Notes: generated by a model not told the origin, from the letters alone. Counted from the stretch's first letter, positions 16,250 through 24,742 are shown. The stretch: DNA of 64,000 bases from Salinispirillum marinum (GCF_042651565.1 NZ_JBHSDF010000003.1); one strand, 5' to 3'. Numbers and translations are program-made.

Positions 16250-16622
16250 TGTCACTTTCGCTCTAATCCACCTTCGATGACAGGAGAACACAAGCGATGT
16301 TTTACACCTCATTGCCTGAACTTAGAAAACTAGAACGACAGAACCATGCGCACCGGAAAGAGGCATTCCGAGCCATAATACTTTTTTTTGGCAGAAAACG
16401 CTTTAGATCATATGCCGGATACCAGAAGGATGCATAACTAAAGCCCCATAGCACTAGACTTAATCTGGGTAAAGTCATTGAGGAGAGAGCTTCTCCTGTG
16501 AAAACTTACTGACCTATTCAACGATTCTTCGACGACTGTGTGAGCCTAACCTACAGCATACCCTGAATATCCAGAATGCCGGATGATTCACTCCAGGCAA
16601 TTCTAGCGCTTCACATTCACTT
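16250..16622. other. 373 bp intergenic stretch
   Basis: Mostly without recognisable genes. It holds one short reading frame (16297-16437) with a ribosome-binding site, reported separately. No terminator or attC-like fold could be supported. Confidence 0.5.
16297..16437 (+). CDS. Candidate 46-aa basic small protein
   Basis: It starts at ATG 16297, with CAGGAGAA 9 nt upstream, and reads 46 codons to TAA. The product begins MFYTSLPELRKLERQNHAHR and continues basic and partly hydrophobic (AIILFFGRKRFRSYAGYQ), like a small amphipathic or membrane-associated peptide. I do not recognise a family. The good ribosome site and sensible amino-acid composition support it; the short length and lack of a homologue leave it uncertain. 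Confidence 0.35.
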   Translation: MFYTSLPELRKLERQNHAHRKEAFRAIILFFGRKRFRSYAGYQKDA

Positions 16623-17066
16623 TTAACGCTCCAACCTCATGGGTTGGAAACTGATACCATCTTTACTCATTGCCGCTTCTGATTCTTTGAAACCGAACCG
16701 TCTGTATACCGGCACTGCGAACATGGATGACCGAACGGTACAGACATTTATTCCTGATTCAGACGTGGCATATTCCCAAAGTGCTTTTGCTATTCCTTTG
16801 CCTTGATGACCCTCGGCAACAAACAAATGGTATAGATGACTAAGGTCTTTGATTGAAATATAACCAATGATTACATTGTCTATCGAATACACGAAACTAG
16901 AAAACTCTTCACTCGATAATCGCCGCTCGAATTCCGATAACTCCAGCGTGTTTGAAAACCATTCTGGCAAAACAGAATTCCTGTCTTCTAAATAAAAGTG
17001 AGAAAGGGAGGATACAAGTTCTTTAATTTCAGCCGCGTCTTCCACCATTGTTCTACGGATATTCAT
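16623..17066 (-). CDS. GNAT-family N-acetyltransferase
   Basis: Acetyl-CoA-dependent N-acetyltransferase of about 147 aa. The start at 17066 (MNIRRTMVEDAAEIKELV) is preceded by GGAGGAAAT, a near-perfect ribosome site; the open frame back to 17144 is unlikely to be translated. The acetyl-CoA loop is in LFVAEGHQGKGIAKALWEYA (about residues 87-106), and PVYRRFGFKE closes the fold. The substrate could be an amine, a protein N-terminus or a drug. It forms the right edge of the accessory island. Confidence 0.88.
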   Translation of the reverse strand: MNIRRTMVEDAAEIKELVSSLSHFYLEDRNSVLPEWFSNTLELSEFERRLSSEEFSSFVYSIDNVIIGYISIKDLSHLYHLFVAEGHQGKGIAKALWEYATSESGINVCTVRSSMFAVPVYRRFGFKESEAAMSKDGISFQPMRLER

Positions 17067-17336
17067 ATTTCCTCCATCTGCGCTACCACAGTCATCACCA
17101 AGTACAAAATTGTTTATGAAACCCGAAATTGCACGAAGGCTCAAGGGTATGTCAAGCAGAGATAATCAGTTCTTTTCAATCTTATATCTGAATAGGTTTG
17201 CTAGGACTGGAAAATCGTTCAATATTGTTACTTCGCATTAATCCGTTTGTTGCGGTCTGTCTGTTAAGGGATCAGACGCTAGACATTGTAGATGCTGGCG
17301 AATAATGCAAAGTTACTATTAGTTTTTTGATGGTGG

Positions 17337-17380
17337 ATTCCCGCCGATTCGCGGGAATGACGCGACACGCGGGAATGACG
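17337..17380. repeat. ATTCCCGC/GCGGGAAT interspersed repeat
   Basis: ATTCCCGC (17337-17344) and GCGGGAAT (17351-17358) form an 8-bp perfect hairpin with a 6 nt loop. GCGGGAATGACG recurs at 17369-17380. This resembles the widespread short interspersed repeats of the GTCATTCCCGCG type in proteobacteria. Confidence 0.6.
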
Positions 17381-17466
17381 AGTGCCCCGGGGCAGGACGC
17401 AGGGGTATGCCTTAAGGCGCGATCAATTGTGACAACAATAGACACCGCCGCTAGGCGCCCGTAGGG

Positions 17467-17494
17467 CGAGAAAAATGCACCAACATTTTTCTCG
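17467..17494. repeat. Perfect 11-bp inverted repeat
   Basis: CGAGAAAAATG (17467-17477) and CATTTTTCTCG (17484-17494) around a 6 nt loop. No T-tract beyond the stem, so its role as terminator is unclear. Confidence 0.5.
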
Positions 17495-17611
17495 GTAACT
17501 CCCGGCCTGCCGTGGAGCGCCGGAGGCATGGCCCGAGAGTCCGTACCGGGCTGGGGTTGTGCATACCCGCCTTCATGCAAATGACAGACGCGCAAGGGAA
17601 CGGCAGGATTC

Positions 17612-17632
17612 GCGCAGAGGGCTGCGCTCCTA
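17612..17632. repeat. REP-like element at the sdaA 3' end
   Basis: GCGCAG (17612-17617) / CTGCGC (17622-17627), followed by TCCTAC. On the minus strand this reads GTAGGAGCGCAGCCC, the pattern of Pseudomonas-type REP sequences. It sits a few bases after the sdaA stop, where REPs often stabilise or end transcripts. Confidence 0.6.
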
Positions 17633-17636
17633 CGCT

Positions 17637-19037
17637 CTAGCACACCACCACGTTAACAGCCAAGCCCGCGAGGGCGGTTTCTTTGTAATGCTGGCTCATG
17701 TCGGCACCGGTCTGCGCCATGGTTTGCATCACTTCATCCAAGCTTACGCGGTGCGCTTCCGGGCTGCGCATGGCAAGGCGTGCGGCTTGCACGGCCTTTA
17801 CGGCACCTACGGCGTTGCGTTCAATGCAGGGTATTTGCACCAGGCCGCCCACGGGGTCGCACGTTAAGCCCAGGTGGTGTTCCATGGCGATTTCGGCGGC
17901 GTGTTCAATTTGCCCCGGTGTGCCACCGAGCACGGCGCACAGTCCAGCAGCGGCCATGGAGCTGGCAACGCCAATTTCACCTTGGCAACCCACTTCGGCG
18001 GCAGAAATAGAAGCATTGCGTTTATACAGCCAGCCCACCGCTGCGGCGGTCAGCAAAAACACTTCCGTGGCCGTTAACCCGGCGGGCTGCGTGGGCACTT
18101 TGAGTTGATTTTGCCAATACATGAGTACGGCAGGAATCACACCCGCCGCGCCGTTGGTGGGGGCGGTGACTACGCGGTGCCCGGCGGCGTTTTCTTCGTT
18201 TACGGCCAGGGCGTATACGGTTAACCAATCCATCGCGGCTAATGGGTCGTCCACGGCGGTGTCGCGGCATTGCGCCCACAGGTGCGGCGCACGGCGGCGC
18301 ACACCCAAGCCGCCTTCCAACATGCCTTCAGATGCTTCAAGGCCGCGCTGGCAGCAGTCGCGCATGGCGTCCACCACATGGTTTACCCAACCTAATACGT
18401 CTTCACGCGGTATGCCCATGGCTTCTTCGTTCGCCAAAATGGCTTCGGCAATGCTGGTGTTGGCTTGCTCACAATGCACCAGCAGTTCTTCGGCGTTACT
18501 GAACGGAAAACGCCGATGATCGGGGAAGTCCTTCAGCATGTCTTGTTCGGGGTCGGCCAGTTTGGTGGTTTGGGCGATGGCCCCTCCACCGACAGAAAAC
18601 CAGGTTTCGGCGGTCAGTTCATGGCCTTCAGCGTCGAACGCGGCGAAGCGCAAGGCGTTGGGGTGCGCGGGCAGGAAAGTATCTTCGGCAAATTCAATGT
18701 CGTAGGTGGGTGAAAACTTGATCACCGGGCCGCCGGGCAAGGGCAGTTCGTTCATGCGGCGCACGTAGTCCCAGGCGTCTTTCGCTTCGTTCGGGTCTAC
18801 ATGAGCGGCATCCAATCCGCACAAACCCATCACCACGGCACGGTCGGTATGGTGGCCTTTGCCGGTGAGCGCGAGGCTGCCATACAAAATCACGTGAACT
18901 CGGCTAACCCTTTCGCGCAGTTGGTCTTTTATTAACGTGGCTTGAAAGCGTTCGGCGGCGCGCATGGGACCAAGGGTATGCGAACTGCTGGGGCCAAGGC
19001 CGACTTTAAATAGCGACTGTACTGAATAGGGTTCCAT
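17637..19037 (-). CDS. sdaA: L-serine ammonia-lyase (L-serine dehydratase)
   Basis: Iron-sulfur L-serine deaminase of 466 aa, fused alpha and beta parts as in E. coli SdaA. It converts L-serine to pyruvate and ammonia in the cytoplasm. The N-terminal GLGPSSSHTLGPMRAAERF is the signature of the beta part. The [4Fe-4S] ligand cysteines are in AAAGLCAVLGG and LTCDPVGGLVQIPCIERNA in the second half. It lies downstream of glyA on the same strand with 141 bp between, so glycine can be turned to serine by GlyA and then to pyruvate. Complete and ordinary. Confidence 0.97.
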   Translation of the reverse strand: MEPYSVQSLFKVGLGPSSSHTLGPMRAAERFQATLIKDQLRERVSRVHVILYGSLALTGKGHHTDRAVVMGLCGLDAAHVDPNEAKDAWDYVRRMNELPLPGGPVIKFSPTYDIEFAEDTFLPAHPNALRFAAFDAEGHELTAETWFSVGGGAIAQTTKLADPEQDMLKDFPDHRRFPFSNAEELLVHCEQANTSIAEAILANEEAMGIPREDVLGWVNHVVDAMRDCCQRGLEASEGMLEGGLGVRRRAPHLWAQCRDTAVDDPLAAMDWLTVYALAVNEENAAGHRVVTAPTNGAAGVIPAVLMYWQNQLKVPTQPAGLTATEVFLLTAAAVGWLYKRNASISAAEVGCQGEIGVASSMAAAGLCAVLGGTPGQIEHAAEIAMEHHLGLTCDPVGGLVQIPCIERNAVGAVKAVQAARLAMRSPEAHRVSLDEVMQTMAQTGADMSQHYKETALAGLAVNVVVC

Positions 19038-19129
19038 ATCGACGTTCCGTTAATAGGTTGTTATTAGAATGGTGGTTGTGAACGCTGGGAGCAAACATCG
19101 AAAACTCAGAACACCGCGGCGGGTGTAAA

Positions 19130-19156
19130 CCTGGCTTACCAGAGCGATAAACCAGG
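19130..19156. terminator. Weak hairpin between glyA and sdaA
   Basis: CCTGGCTTA (19130-19138) and TAAACCAGG (19148-19156) pair with one G-U. On the minus strand only TTT follows, so it would at most attenuate glyA transcription before sdaA. Confidence 0.35.
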
Positions 19157-19178
19157 CGCTTTTACCTCTAATGCAGCC

Positions 19179-20441
19179 TTACTTGTACACGGGGAAATCC
19201 GCGCAAATTTTCAGGACTTTCGCTTTCACATCCGCAATGGCGTTGGCTGCGTTACCGCTTTCCAAGCCATCCAATACGTCGCAGATCCAGCTGGTTAACA
19301 AACGGCTTTCCGCTTCGCCAAAACCACGGCGAGTAATGGACGGCGTGCCGATGCGCAGGCCAGAGGTAACGAACGGCGAACGCGGGTCGTTCGGTACGGC
19401 GTTTTTGTTGACGGTGATGTTGGCTTCGCCCAGTGCGGCGTCGGCGTCTTTGCCGGTGTATTCTTTGCCGATCAAGTCCACCAGGAACAGGTGGTCGTCC
19501 GTGCCGCCCGACACGATTTTAATGCCGCGCTTTTGGAATTCATCGGCCATGGCGCGTGCGTTCGTCACCACTTGCTGCTGATAGGTGCGGAAGCTGTCTT
19601 CCATGGCTTCTTTAAAGCACACGGCTTTACCGGCAATTACATGCATCAAGGGGCCGCCTTGGCTTTCGGGGAACACGGCGAAGTTGAACTTTTTGTTCAG
19701 GTCTTCGTTGTCGTGCGCCAAAATCAGGCCACCACGCGGGCCGCCCAAGGTTTTGTGGGTGGTGGTGGTAACCACGTCGGCAAACGGCATGGGGCTGGGG
19801 TATACACCTGCGGCCACTAAACCGGCAATGTGCGCCATGTCCACGAACAAGTAGGCTTCTACTTTGTCGGCAATTTCACGGAACCGCGCCCAGTCCACTA
19901 CGCGAGAATAAGCAGAGAAGCCGGCGATGATCATGCGGGGCTTGTGTTCCAGTGCGAGACGTTCTACTTCGTCGTAGTCGATCTCGCCGGTTTCAGCGTT
20001 CAAGCCATACTGTACGGCATTGTAGATGCGGCCAGAGAAGGATACGGGTGCACCATGGGTAAGGTGGCCACCGTGCGCAAGGCTCATGCCCAATATGGTG
20101 TCACCGGGTTTGCACAGGGCCATGAACACGGCTGCGTTGGCTTGTGAGCCGGAGTGTGGTTGTACGTTGGCATAAGCGGCGCCGAACAGTTTTTTGGCAC
20201 GCTCAATGGCGAGCGTTTCTACTACGTCTACGTGTTCGCAGCCGCCATAATAGCGTTTGCCGGGATACCCTTCGGCGTATTTGTTGGTAAGCTGCGAGCC
20301 TTGGGCTTCCATGACGCGGGGGCTGGTGTAATTCTCGGAGGCGATCAGTTCGATGTGTTCTTCCTGACGGCGGGTTTCGCCTTCAATGGCGGCCCATAAG
20401 TCGGCATCGTAATCGGCGATGTTCATATCTTTGGTAAACAT
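19179..20441 (-). CDS. glyA: Serine hydroxymethyltransferase
   Basis: PLP enzyme of 420 aa that interconverts serine and glycine while charging tetrahydrofolate with a one-carbon unit. The PLP-binding lysine is K230 in VTTTTHKTLGGPRGG. Other hallmarks are YAEGYPGKRYYGGCE near residue 55 and SGLRIGTPSITRRG near 360. The ribosome site AGGAGAC precedes the ATG. It is the likely first gene of a glyA-sdaA unit. Upstream lies the first of the long inverted repeats. I saw no glycine riboswitch. Confidence 0.98.
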   Translation of the reverse strand: MFTKDMNIADYDADLWAAIEGETRRQEEHIELIASENYTSPRVMEAQGSQLTNKYAEGYPGKRYYGGCEHVDVVETLAIERAKKLFGAAYANVQPHSGSQANAAVFMALCKPGDTILGMSLAHGGHLTHGAPVSFSGRIYNAVQYGLNAETGEIDYDEVERLALEHKPRMIIAGFSAYSRVVDWARFREIADKVEAYLFVDMAHIAGLVAAGVYPSPMPFADVVTTTTHKTLGGPRGGLILAHDNEDLNKKFNFAVFPESQGGPLMHVIAGKAVCFKEAMEDSFRTYQQQVVTNARAMADEFQKRGIKIVSGGTDDHLFLVDLIGKEYTGKDADAALGEANITVNKNAVPNDPRSPFVTSGLRIGTPSITRRGFGEAESRLLTSWICDVLDGLESGNAANAIADVKAKVLKICADFPVYK

Positions 20442-20469
20442 GGATTGTCTCCTGCTAGGTAAGGCTTCA

Positions 20470-20596
20470 GGCCAGTGCCGAGGTCTGGGGTGGGGCTTTA
20501 AAGGGGCGTATGCGACCTGGACGGTCGCATCCGAGCCCGCATGGATGCGTTTACGGCGTCCCCGCTAAAGCCCCACCCCAGACCTCCGCACTGGCC
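20470..20596 (-). repeat. Long inverted repeat element, copy 1
   Basis: Arms 20470-20500 and 20566-20596 (31 nt) are complementary except at one position. The core between them, read on the minus strand, has GGGACGCCGT (20553-20562), a short hairpin with CATCCATG, GGCTCG, and a second stem ATGCGACC/GGTCGCAT. The same core occurs in copies at 26609-26722 and 45871-45985, but with wholly different arms. It lies between the divergent glyA and ettA genes. Confidence 0.85.
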
Positions 20597-20716
20597 GGTA
20601 TTTTATGAGAGGCATTAGAGCCTGAACCATCGCCGCCTGTCACCTGAGTATAATTTGGCGGTTGTCCAAGATTTTTTGTCTCACTCGGCCACCCTATGAT
20701 TCCGTTGCCGAATCCC

Positions 20717-20722
20717 TATAAT
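20717..20722 (+). promoter_or_regulatory. -10 box for ettA
   Basis: A perfect TATAAT 38 nt before the ettA ATG. No good -35 is visible at standard spacing. A second TATAAT occurs at 20649-20654. Confidence 0.4.
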
Positions 20723-20760
20723 GACGCCCACTCATTCTTTATGGCACCGGGAGTATTCCG

Positions 20761-22416
20761 ATGGCTCAGTACGTATTTACGATGAACCGGTTGGGTAAGG
20801 TTGTCCCGCCGAAAAAAGAAATTTTAAAAGACATTTCCCTCAGCTTTTTCCCCGGCGCCAAAATTGGCGTGCTGGGTTTGAACGGTTCGGGTAAGTCTAC
20901 TCTGCTGCGCATCATGGCGGGCGTAGATAAAGACTTCATTGGCGAAGCCCGCCCTCAGCCGGGTTTGAACATCGGCTACTTGCCGCAGGAACCGGAACTC
21001 GACCCGAACAAAAATGTGCGGGAAATTGTTGAAGAAGCGCTGAGCGAGATTAAAGAAGCACAAGCGATGCTCGATGCGGTGTACTTGGCCTACGCCGAAC
21101 CCGATGCCGATTTCGATGCGTTAGCGGCTGAGCAAAACCGCTTAGAAGCCATTCTGGCAACGGCCGATGCCCACGACCTAGACCGCAAACTGGAAGTGGC
21201 AGCCGATGCCTTACGCCTACCACCTTGGGATGCGAAGGCCGAACATTTGTCCGGCGGTGAACGGCGCCGGGTGGCTTTGTGCCGTTTGTTGTTGTCGAAC
21301 CCCGATATGCTGTTGTTGGACGAACCGACCAACCACTTGGATGCCGAAAGTGTGGCGTGGCTTGAACGCTTCCTGCACGAATTTAAGGGCACTGTGGTGG
21401 CGATTACGCACGACCGTTACTTCCTCGACAACGTCGCAGGCTGGATTCTGGAACTGGACCGTGGACACGGCATTCCATGGGAAGGCAACTATTCTTCCTG
21501 GCTGGAACAGAAAGACAAACGCTTGCAGCAAGAAGCCAAACAACAAGCTTCGCACGATAAAGCCGTGAAGTCCGAGTTGGAATGGGTGCGGCAGAATGCC
21601 AAGGGCCGTCAGGCGAAGTCGAAAGCGCGTTTGAAGCAGTTCGATGAACTCAGTTCACGCGAATTCCAAAAGCGCAATGAAACCAATGAAATCTACATTC
21701 CACCCGGCCCGCGCTTGGGTGATGTGGTGATTGAAGTGGAAGGCGTGAGCAAGGCGTTTGGTGACAAGCTGCTGGTCGACAATATGTCCTTCATGGTGCC
21801 ACCGGGCAGTATTGTGGGAGTCATCGGTGGTAACGGCGCGGGTAAATCGACGCTGTTTAAAATGATCACCGGGCAGGAACAACCCGATAGTGGCACTATT
21901 CGCGTGGGTGAGACGGTACAGATTGCGCATGTGGGCCAATTACGGGAATTGAGCGATGACAAAACCGTGTGGGAAGAAATTTCCGATGGTTTGGACATCA
22001 TTCAAGTCGGCACCTACGAGATTCCTTCGCGGGCTTATTTGGGTCGGTTTAACTTTAAAGGCGGCGACCAGCAAAAACGGGTGAAGGATTTGTCGGGCGG
22101 TGAGCGCAACCGCTTGTTCCTGGCCAAGCTGCTGAAAAGTGGCGGCAACGTGCTGTTGCTAGACGAACCGACCAACGACCTCGACGTGGAAACCCTGCGC
22201 GCCTTGGAAGAAGCCCTGTTGGCCTTCCCCGGTAACGCCATTGTGATCTCGCACGACCGCTGGTTCCTCGATCGTATCGCCACGCACATTCTGGCTTACG
22301 AAGGCGACAGTCAGGTGACCTTCTTTGACGGTAACTTCACGGAATACGAAGCGGATTATCGCAAGCGGACCGGCGACCACGGCCCGCAGCGCATCAAGTA
22401 CAAGCGCCTGCAATAA
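20761..22416 (+). CDS. ettA: Energy-dependent translational throttle protein EttA (ABC-F)
   Basis: ABC-F ATPase of 551 aa that binds the ribosomal E site and gates the first elongation steps according to the ATP/ADP ratio. It has no membrane part. Two ATPase domains: Walker A GLNGSGKST (about residue 40) and GGNGAGKST (about 356), signatures LSGGERRRVALCR and LSGGERNRLFLAK, Walker B LLLLDEPTNHLD and VLLLDEPTNDLD. The linker between them is charged and helical. MAQYVFTMNRLGKVVPPKKEIL is the typical EttA beginning. A strong terminator follows. Confidence 0.97.
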   Translation: MAQYVFTMNRLGKVVPPKKEILKDISLSFFPGAKIGVLGLNGSGKSTLLRIMAGVDKDFIGEARPQPGLNIGYLPQEPELDPNKNVREIVEEALSEIKEAQAMLDAVYLAYAEPDADFDALAAEQNRLEAILATADAHDLDRKLEVAADALRLPPWDAKAEHLSGGERRRVALCRLLLSNPDMLLLDEPTNHLDAESVAWLERFLHEFKGTVVAITHDRYFLDNVAGWILELDRGHGIPWEGNYSSWLEQKDKRLQQEAKQQASHDKAVKSELEWVRQNAKGRQAKSKARLKQFDELSSREFQKRNETNEIYIPPGPRLGDVVIEVEGVSKAFGDKLLVDNMSFMVPPGSIVGVIGGNGAGKSTLFKMITGQEQPDSGTIRVGETVQIAHVGQLRELSDDKTVWEEISDGLDIIQVGTYEIPSRAYLGRFNFKGGDQQKRVKDLSGGERNRLFLAKLLKSGGNVLLLDEPTNDLDVETLRALEEALLAFPGNAIVISHDRWFLDRIATHILAYEGDSQVTFFDGNFTEYEADYRKRTGDHGPQRIKYKRLQ

Positions 22417-22443
22417 TGCCTGCGTGCTTGTAATCTGTTGTTC

Positions 22444-22482
22444 AGGCGTCAATTCTTCACCGGGTTGACGCCTTTTTCTTTT
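22444..22482 (+). terminator. Rho-independent terminator of ettA
   Basis: AGGCGTCAA (22444-22452) / TTGACGCCT (22465-22473) form a perfect 9-bp stem followed by TTTTTCTTTTCT. Confidence 0.9.
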
Positions 22483-22588
22483 CTCCTAGCACAGCTTGCT
22501 GAACCCCGCTAAACTCAAAACAACCAATAAGAACAGGCAGTGGATTGGCTTCCATTACCCTGCCGATGCCGAGAAGGCTGCTCATACC

Positions 22589-24472
22589 ATGAAGTATCTG
22601 TTGTTAATGCGTCTGTCCTTGTTGTTCTTGCTGTTAGGTACAGGCGGTTTATTGGTATTGTGGTCGTTGCATCATGATACCCACCTAACCGACGCCCTGA
22701 TCACGGTGGCAATACTGCTGGTGATAGTGGGCAGTTTTTTGTTGATCCTGGCGCTGCGGGCGGTGCAAAAACAGCGAGAAGACGACAATGAGCAGCTCCG
22801 GCTACTGCGCTCGCTGATCGACAGTATTCCCGATCTCATCTGGATCAAGAATAAAGCCTCTGAATTTGTATTGGTGAACAAGCAGTTTACCCGTGCCTTC
22901 AAAAAGCCCTTCCAGTTCTTCTTAGGCAAAACCGATTTTGACTTTTCTCCGCCAGATCAGGCCAACAAATATTATCAAGATGACCTGCGCGTTATGCGCG
23001 AAAGAGAAACGTTAGTCACCGAAGAACCGGTGACGGGAGCGGACGGTAACGTTGCCTGGTCTGAAACCACCAAAGCCCCCCTGTTGTCGCAACAGGGAGA
23101 AGTGATTGGCAGCATTGGCATCGCGCGCAATGTGACGGCGCGCAAAGAGGCGCAGGAACGCCTGGCGTTTTTGGCTGCACATGATGAGTTGACCCAGCTC
23201 CCGAACCGCCGCACCTTTGAACAGAATCTAGCGCTCCGTTTGCGCCGCCTGAATACTGATGAAACCGCCGCCGTTTTGTATATTGACCTGGACAACTTTA
23301 AGTTTGTGAATGACTCGCTGGGTCATTTAAAGGGCGACATTGTGCTGCAGGAAATCGCCGAGCGATTGCTGCACAGCAACCAAGGCGCGCAGCTTTTTGG
23401 CCGCATCGGGGGTGACGAATTGATCGCCGCCTGTATCGGCAAAGACGCCCACCTGCACGCCGAGCAGATCGCCAATGACTTGATGGCGCTGATCCACCAA
23501 CCGGTGAACATTGACCAATCGGCGTATCAATTCACCTCCTCCATTGGCGTGGCACTGTACCCGGAGCATGCGCACAACGTGTCCGGTTTGTTGCAATGTG
23601 CCGATATTGCCCTGTTGCAAGCCAAACGCCGGGGCAAGGGCCGGGTCTTTGTATACAACCGCAGTTTCGACGGTTTGGCTCAATCCGAATTGACCATGCA
23701 TCACGATATCCGCCGCGCCCTGGACCAGCGGGAATTTGTGATTCACTATCAACCGCAATACGATGTAACCGGTCGGCTTCTGGTGGGCTTAGAAGCGTTA
23801 GTTCGCTGGCAACACCCAACAGAAGGGCTGCTGTTTCCGGATCACTTTATACCTTACGCCGAACGTTCATTTTTAATTGAGCCGATTGACCGCTATGTGT
23901 TTGGTGCCTGCTGCGAGCAAATACGTCACTGGCTGGATGCCGGCCTTGTTGTCCCGCCTGTTTCCATCAATGTGTCCAGCGTGGACCTGGAAACCAACGG
24001 CTTTATCGAACACATTTTGGCGGAAATTGAACGTTGGCGTGTGCCGCGCGGTCTGATTGAAATTGAGCTGACGGAGCGCTTGTTTTTGCTGGCCGGCGAA
24101 CAAATCAGTGCCCTATTGGCGCAATTTAAATCAGCGGGCATTCCCATCGCCATCGACGATTTTGGCACGGGATACTCCAATCTGGGCTATTTGGTCACCT
24201 ACCCCATCAACCAGCTCAAAATTGACCGCCTGTTCATTCGTCAATTGCACACCAGTAAGGCTCACCGCATCATTACGGAAGCCTTGGTTCGCCTTGCCCA
24301 TGATTTAGGCCTCGACCTCATTGCCGAAGGTGTCGAAACCGATGAAGAGCGGGCGTTACTTGAATCCTTTGGCTGCCCGAAGATTCAGGGCTATTTGTTC
24401 AACAAGCCCATGTCTTTGGAGTCCACAACGCAGTTATTACGTGACCAAGTTCACACTTTTGCGCCCTTGTAG
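22589..24472 (+). CDS. Membrane PAS-GGDEF-EAL cyclic di-GMP protein
   Basis: Protein of about 627 aa. I start it at the ATG at 22589, which begins directly before the first of two membrane segments (about residues 5-27 and 36-57); the open frame extends upstream to a TTG at 22496 without a good ribosome site. A PAS domain (about 70-185) is followed by GGDEF (about 200-360) and EAL (about 380-620). The active-site motif reads GGDEL rather than GGDEF (near 274), a minor variant. EAL at 402, EIELTERLF, DDFGTGYSNLGYL and AEGVE are intact. The activator box of the downstream small RNA overlaps its stop codon. Confidence 0.93.
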   Translation: MKYLLLMRLSLLFLLLGTGGLLVLWSLHHDTHLTDALITVAILLVIVGSFLLILALRAVQKQREDDNEQLRLLRSLIDSIPDLIWIKNKASEFVLVNKQFTRAFKKPFQFFLGKTDFDFSPPDQANKYYQDDLRVMRERETLVTEEPVTGADGNVAWSETTKAPLLSQQGEVIGSIGIARNVTARKEAQERLAFLAAHDELTQLPNRRTFEQNLALRLRRLNTDETAAVLYIDLDNFKFVNDSLGHLKGDIVLQEIAERLLHSNQGAQLFGRIGGDELIAACIGKDAHLHAEQIANDLMALIHQPVNIDQSAYQFTSSIGVALYPEHAHNVSGLLQCADIALLQAKRRGKGRVFVYNRSFDGLAQSELTMHHDIRRALDQREFVIHYQPQYDVTGRLLVGLEALVRWQHPTEGLLFPDHFIPYAERSFLIEPIDRYVFGACCEQIRHWLDAGLVVPPVSINVSSVDLETNGFIEHILAEIERWRVPRGLIEIELTERLFLLAGEQISALLAQFKSAGIPIAIDDFGTGYSNLGYLVTYPINQLKIDRLFIRQLHTSKAHRIITEALVRLAHDLGLDLIAEGVETDEERALLESFGCPKIQGYLFNKPMSLESTTQLLRDQVHTFAPL

Positions 24473-24485
24473 GAAATGTCTTACA
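24468..24485 (+). promoter_or_regulatory. GacA/UvrY upstream activating sequence
   Basis: TGTAGG-N6-CTTACA, matching the GacA box TGTAAG-N6-CTTACA at 11 of 12 defined positions, with AT in the spacer as in the consensus. It is centred about 65 nt before the predicted start of the Rsm-like RNA and overlaps the TAG stop of the preceding gene. Confidence 0.72.
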
Positions 24486-24540
24486 AGCTCTATCAGCAAT
24501 ACGCTATAACCTACCCCTAGGGTTCAACGTACAGTGTTCA

Positions 24541-24655
24541 CATCTCAACGCAAGGAGAGCTAGGACAAGCGCCTACGGATTGGCAAGGACAAGTTGAGTG
24601 ACGGACCCCTCTATCGGATTAGATCGCGCCAGACCACGGACGGTCGGGTTTTAAC
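24541..24655 (+). ncRNA. RsmZ/CsrB-like regulatory RNA
   Basis: An intergenic stretch of about 115 nt with seven GGA motifs (at about 24553, 24562, 24577, 24586, 24602, 24616, 24638), five of them in the ANGGA form bound by CsrA/RsmA. It ends in a GACC/GGTC hairpin followed by TTTT. A TACAGT -10 (24530-24535) lies just before it and a GacA box 65 nt upstream. Length, motif density and promoter match the RsmY/RsmZ family, which titrates CsrA/RsmA to release translation of biofilm and secretion genes. Start and end are estimates. Confidence 0.72.
24632..24652 (+). terminator. Terminator of the Rsm-like RNA
   Basis: Short stem GACC (24632-24635) / GGTC (24642-24645) followed by GGG and TTTT. 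Weak alone, but placed where a terminator is required. Confidence 0.5.
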
Positions 24656-24742
24656 AGCGCAAGAATATATCCTTTCCTTCCTGCTTCTTTTTCATCTCGT
24701 AACTGTTATATTTTGTTACACAACTCATTTTGATCATTCGTT

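Larger units (their letters stand above)
17067..17636. other. 570 bp gene-free, hairpin-rich boundary region
   Basis: It separates the accessory island from sdaA. I see no gene. It is packed with short inverted repeats: ATTCCCGC/GCGGGAAT, CGCCC/GGGCG, an 11-bp perfect hairpin at 17467-17494, and a REP-like hairpin at 17612-17627. Confidence 0.6.

Noticed and set aside
17272..17643. 123-codon frame on the minus strand
   Set aside because: It runs through the hairpin-rich repeats and has no family-like composition; it is better explained as a chance frame.
19038..20760. Glycine riboswitch near glyA or sdaA
   Set aside because: I looked for the conserved paired aptamer motifs before both genes and saw none; the region before glyA is taken up by the long inverted repeat.
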